From: Anaerobium acetethylicum
Lineage (GTDB): Bacteria > Bacillota > Clostridia > Lachnospirales > Lachnospiraceae
Assembly: GCF_900096945.1 (NCBI RefSeq)
Contig: NZ_FMKA01000010.1
Coordinates: forward strand, 59,498 to 123,497
Reading direction: 5' to 3'
DNA: 64,000 nt
Shown: piece by piece, positions 62,015-64,000 of the stretch
Layout of the letters: every line of letters begins with the position of its first letter
Numbering within the stretch: position 1 is the first letter of the stretch
Translations under genes and position numbers: made by a program
Notes under the pieces: model-generated
What the model saw: the letters and a program-made list of their open reading frames with translations, nothing else
Databases searched by the model: none
What the model was told of the DNA's origin: nothing

Positions 62015-62330
62015 GTCGATGATCATAATTCTGGCAATCGCTATGGGAACCTTTCTTACCAGGCTGATACCATTCATACTATTCCCGGCAAATAAGAAGA
62101 CCCCTGAATTTGTGGATTATCTTGGAAGTGTTCTGCCTTTTGCCGTTATGGGAATGCTGGTAGTCTACTGCCTGAAAGGGATGGATTTTCTGGATTATCC
62201 TTATGGAATAGCAGAAGCCGCTGCCGTACTGTTTGTAGTTGCAATACACAAATGGAAGCACAACACGCTGCTGAGTATTGGAGGAGGAACGGTTCTTTAT
62301 ATGTTCCTGGTACAGGCAGTTTTCAAATGA
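61995..62330 (+). CDS. azlD: AzlD-family exporter, small subunit
   Basis: A 111-residue membrane protein with three to four helices. GTFLTRLIPFILFP is the family signature. ATG 61995 follows CGGAGGGA and lies inside the end of azlC. Its stop overlaps a possible small downstream ORF as ATGA. Confidence 0.92.
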   Translation: MVLTTTESMIIILAIAMGTFLTRLIPFILFPANKKTPEFVDYLGSVLPFAVMGMLVVYCLKGMDFLDYPYGIAEAAAVLFVVAIHKWKHNTLLSIGGGTVLYMFLVQAVFK

Positions 62331-62458
62331 TTGAATGTGTGCGGTGTATGCTTGAATCGTGTGTAAATATGGCTGAATGTGATAAATATGCAAAAAAATG
62401 CTTGTATTACATGGTAAATGTTGACAATGAACTTGCTGGAATGGTAGTATTAAGTTAA
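62327..62458 (+). CDS. Possible 43-residue Cys-rich protein overlapping azlD stop
   Basis: The ATG overlaps the azlD TGA as ATGA, the usual arrangement for translational coupling. The peptide (MIECVRCMLESCVNMAEC...) has five cysteines in its first 25 residues and no other recognised motif. It ends where a family B repeat begins. It could be a real metal-binding small protein or chance. Confidence 0.35.
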   Translation: MIECVRCMLESCVNMAECDKYAKKCLYYMVNVDNELAGMVVLS

Positions 62459-62600
62459 TTATTTTTTAGAACGCCTGTCCCGCGAGGTATTTTTATGATG
62501 ATTTTGCATAAAGACCCGGGTTCTGCAGGTGTAAAATTGCTGGTTCTGCAATTTGTGTGCATCATATGTGGCTGTGAAGGACATAGTCCTGAATAGTTCA
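62459..62600 (-). repeat. Family B repeat, copy B3
   Basis: Reverse-orientation copy relative to B2. It has GAACGCCTGTCCCGCGAGGT, then TTTTTATG...GCATAAA and AAATTGC...GCAATTT hairpins, and ends AAGGACATAGTCCTGAATAGTT. The left end is degraded. Confidence 0.8.
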
Positions 62601-62715
62601 TTCATCTGACTGCACAAGGTATCTGATGCTGAAAGAAAGAAGCAGGGACCTGTTAGAAAAATGGGGAATAGTCTGCTGCCAGAGGAAAACAATGCGAGAA
62701 GGAGCTGATTTCCTA

Positions 62716-63675
62716 ATGAATATGCCTGACATTTATTTTGAGGAATACTGGGGATTGCTGAATGCCGAGCATGACGGAGGAGTCTATGATTCTTATACAT
62801 ATGAAGATGAAAATGGCCAGGTGGTATACCGTTTCATAAAACGCCCAACGATGATCCTGCCGGATACTTATGACATCACGACACCGTATGGATTCAGCGG
62901 CCCGGTCGTAACCTGGTGCAAACCTGGTAAAAGGAAAGATCTGGTCCGTAATTTTGATTTCAATTTTCAGAACTACTGCAGGGCTCATGGTATCGTTGCC
63001 GAATATGTCCGATTTTCTCCCTGGCTAAAAAACCATGAAGATTATTCGGATATCTATGAAATGAAATACAATAAATATACCGTGGGCGTAGATCTTACAA
63101 AGGATTTTTTTAACGAGGAATTTTCTTCAAAAATCAGAAACCGTATCAGGAAAGCCGAGAAAAGCGGTGTCCGGGTCGAGTTTGATTTTCATGGTGAAAC
63201 GGCAGATGAGCTTTTAGGATTATATAATCTGATGGCAGAAAAGAATCATATCGGGGAACAATACAGATTTACCAGCAGATTTATGTCGGACATGGTAAAG
63301 GCCTGCAGGAACCATCAGTTTATAATTAATGTCCTTCATAATGAGAAGGTGATTTCATCGGCAATGTTCATACATGGAGGGGAATACATTCATTACCATC
63401 TGGCTGGCAATGATCCGGAATGCTATGAGTATCAGGGCAGCAGCCTGATTATTGCGAAAGCATGCGAATGGGGAAAGAGCAACGGTAAAATTGCCATGCA
63501 TTTAGGAGGAGGGCCGCAGGGGCCGGACGGAAGCCTGCTTCATTTTAAGAAGCAGTTTACAAAAGAGGGCATTTTTGAGTTTTATGTGGGAAAGAAGATC
63601 CGGCTGAATGATCTGTATCAGCAGCTGGTGGAAATTAAAGGGGAACACAGCGATTATTTCCCGGCATACAGATGA
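62716..63675 (+). CDS. FemAB/GNAT-like acyl- or aminoacyl-transferase
   Basis: A 319-residue cytoplasmic protein of the FemAB-like group within the GNAT fold. KIRNRIRKAEKSGVRVEF and LHFKKQFTKEG are typical of lipid II or peptidoglycan-bridge type transferases. GGEYIHYHLAGNDPECYEYQGSSLIIA cut in two parts marks the second acetyltransferase-like domain. Start ATG 62716 follows AAGGAG (62699-62704) and matches the usual family start; ATG 62626 would add 30 residues behind a weaker site. Substrate unknown. Confidence 0.78.
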   Translation: MNMPDIYFEEYWGLLNAEHDGGVYDSYTYEDENGQVVYRFIKRPTMILPDTYDITTPYGFSGPVVTWCKPGKRKDLVRNFDFNFQNYCRAHGIVAEYVRFSPWLKNHEDYSDIYEMKYNKYTVGVDLTKDFFNEEFSSKIRNRIRKAEKSGVRVEFDFHGETADELLGLYNLMAEKNHIGEQYRFTSRFMSDMVKACRNHQFIINVLHNEKVISSAMFIHGGEYIHYHLAGNDPECYEYQGSSLIIAKACEWGKSNGKIAMHLGGGPQGPDGSLLHFKKQFTKEGIFEFYVGKKIRLNDLYQQLVEIKGEHSDYFPAYR

Positions 63676-64000
63676 TAGATATTTTTGCCTGGTTCTCATT
63701 TTTTTGTAAAAAAGATATAATATATTCATTTTTTACAAATAGAATTATAAAAAATAACGATTATGCCAAGATGCTTTTAATATAATTGAATATATTTTTG
63801 TGATTGTTTGTTTAATAATTTGCAATTTTGGTCGGTTTGTGATATAATATGTCCATATCGAACTAACTGGGGAGTTAGTAGATAGTAACTAATAATTAAT
63901 GTTTTTAGGTAATTGATAAATGTTTTTCTCCTTTTGTGTGGATAACTATCCCGTATATAAGGAGAGAAAAAGGGTCATTATTCAGAATAGTTTCTGGATT
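63676..64000 (+). other. AT-rich region with promoter and untranslated leader
   Basis: No gene is seen before the window ends. Several A/T-rich promoter-like stretches lie near 63705-63725. After the promoter at 63820 come a small hairpin CTAACT/AGTTAG (63863-63878) and a longer imperfect pairing TTTTTCTCC.../AAGGAGAGAAA (63924-63970). The downstream gene lies outside the window. Confidence 0.5.
63820..63848 (+). promoter_or_regulatory. Strong promoter near window end
   Basis: TTGCAA (63820-63825), 17-bp spacer, perfect TATAAT (63843-63848). It leads into at least 145 nt without a convincing ORF. Confidence 0.7.

Noticed and set aside
1..64000. Prophage, integrative element or transposase genes
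   Set aside because: No integrase, terminase, relaxase or transposase was recognised. The repeats appear non-autonomous.

Overview
The window reads as chromosomal DNA of a gut-type Lachnospiraceae (Clostridia). This is inferred from the gene types, not from a marker gene. The supporting features are strong AGGAGG ribosome sites, lipoprotein sugar-binding proteins, paired YesM-type histidine kinases with AraC-type response regulators beside sugar ABC transporters, and many glycosidases lacking secretion signals. No rRNA, tRNA, CRISPR array, phage gene or transposase gene was seen.

Layout. 1-21 kb is a plant-glycoside locus: a divergent AraC regulator and GH3 enzyme, a C-glycoside-deglycosidase-like pair, a GH43 enzyme, a two-component system with an LplABC-type transporter, a GH35-like enzyme, a DUF4038/GH140-like enzyme, an esterase and a GH106-like enzyme. 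21-26 kb holds a lactate-permease-family carrier, a pentapeptide-repeat protein and a stand-alone GHKL ATPase. 25.7-35.5 kb is a second sugar module: LacI regulator, binding protein, two permeases, a DUF5060-type glycosidase, then another kinase/regulator pair. 35.6-42.5 kb is an operon with an RbsABC-type transporter, an SDR dehydrogenase, DhaK-like and DhaL-like kinase halves and an RpiB-like isomerase. This matches the tetritol/erythrulose route to erythrose 4-phosphate. 42.7-45.4 kb has an old-yellow-enzyme-type reductase divergent from a TetR regulator. 45.7-53 kb has NUDIX, pyrimidine phosphorylase, a DUF5050 lipoprotein, a LysM polysaccharide deacetylase, a SHOCT protein and two radical SAM enzymes. 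53-64 kb has a LacI regulator between two copies of a structured repeat, an AraM-like dehydrogenase with a HAD phosphatase, a Met/Cys-rich micro-ORF, metNIQ, a CmpB-like membrane protein, azlCD and a FemAB/GNAT-like protein.

The intergenic DNA is unusually rich in structured repeats. Family A (about 200-265 bp, four copies) consists of nested inverted repeats whose arms show compensatory changes. Family B (about 140 bp, three long copies plus relics) has terminal inverted repeats, a 12-bp flanking direct repeat at one site, and ends that coincide with the stop codons of three genes. Family C (about 180 bp) flanks a LacI gene. The strongest candidates for undescribed biology are family A, the Met/Cys-rich micro-ORF with its own promoter and terminator ahead of metNIQ, and the deglycosidase cassette bracketed by inverted family A copies.
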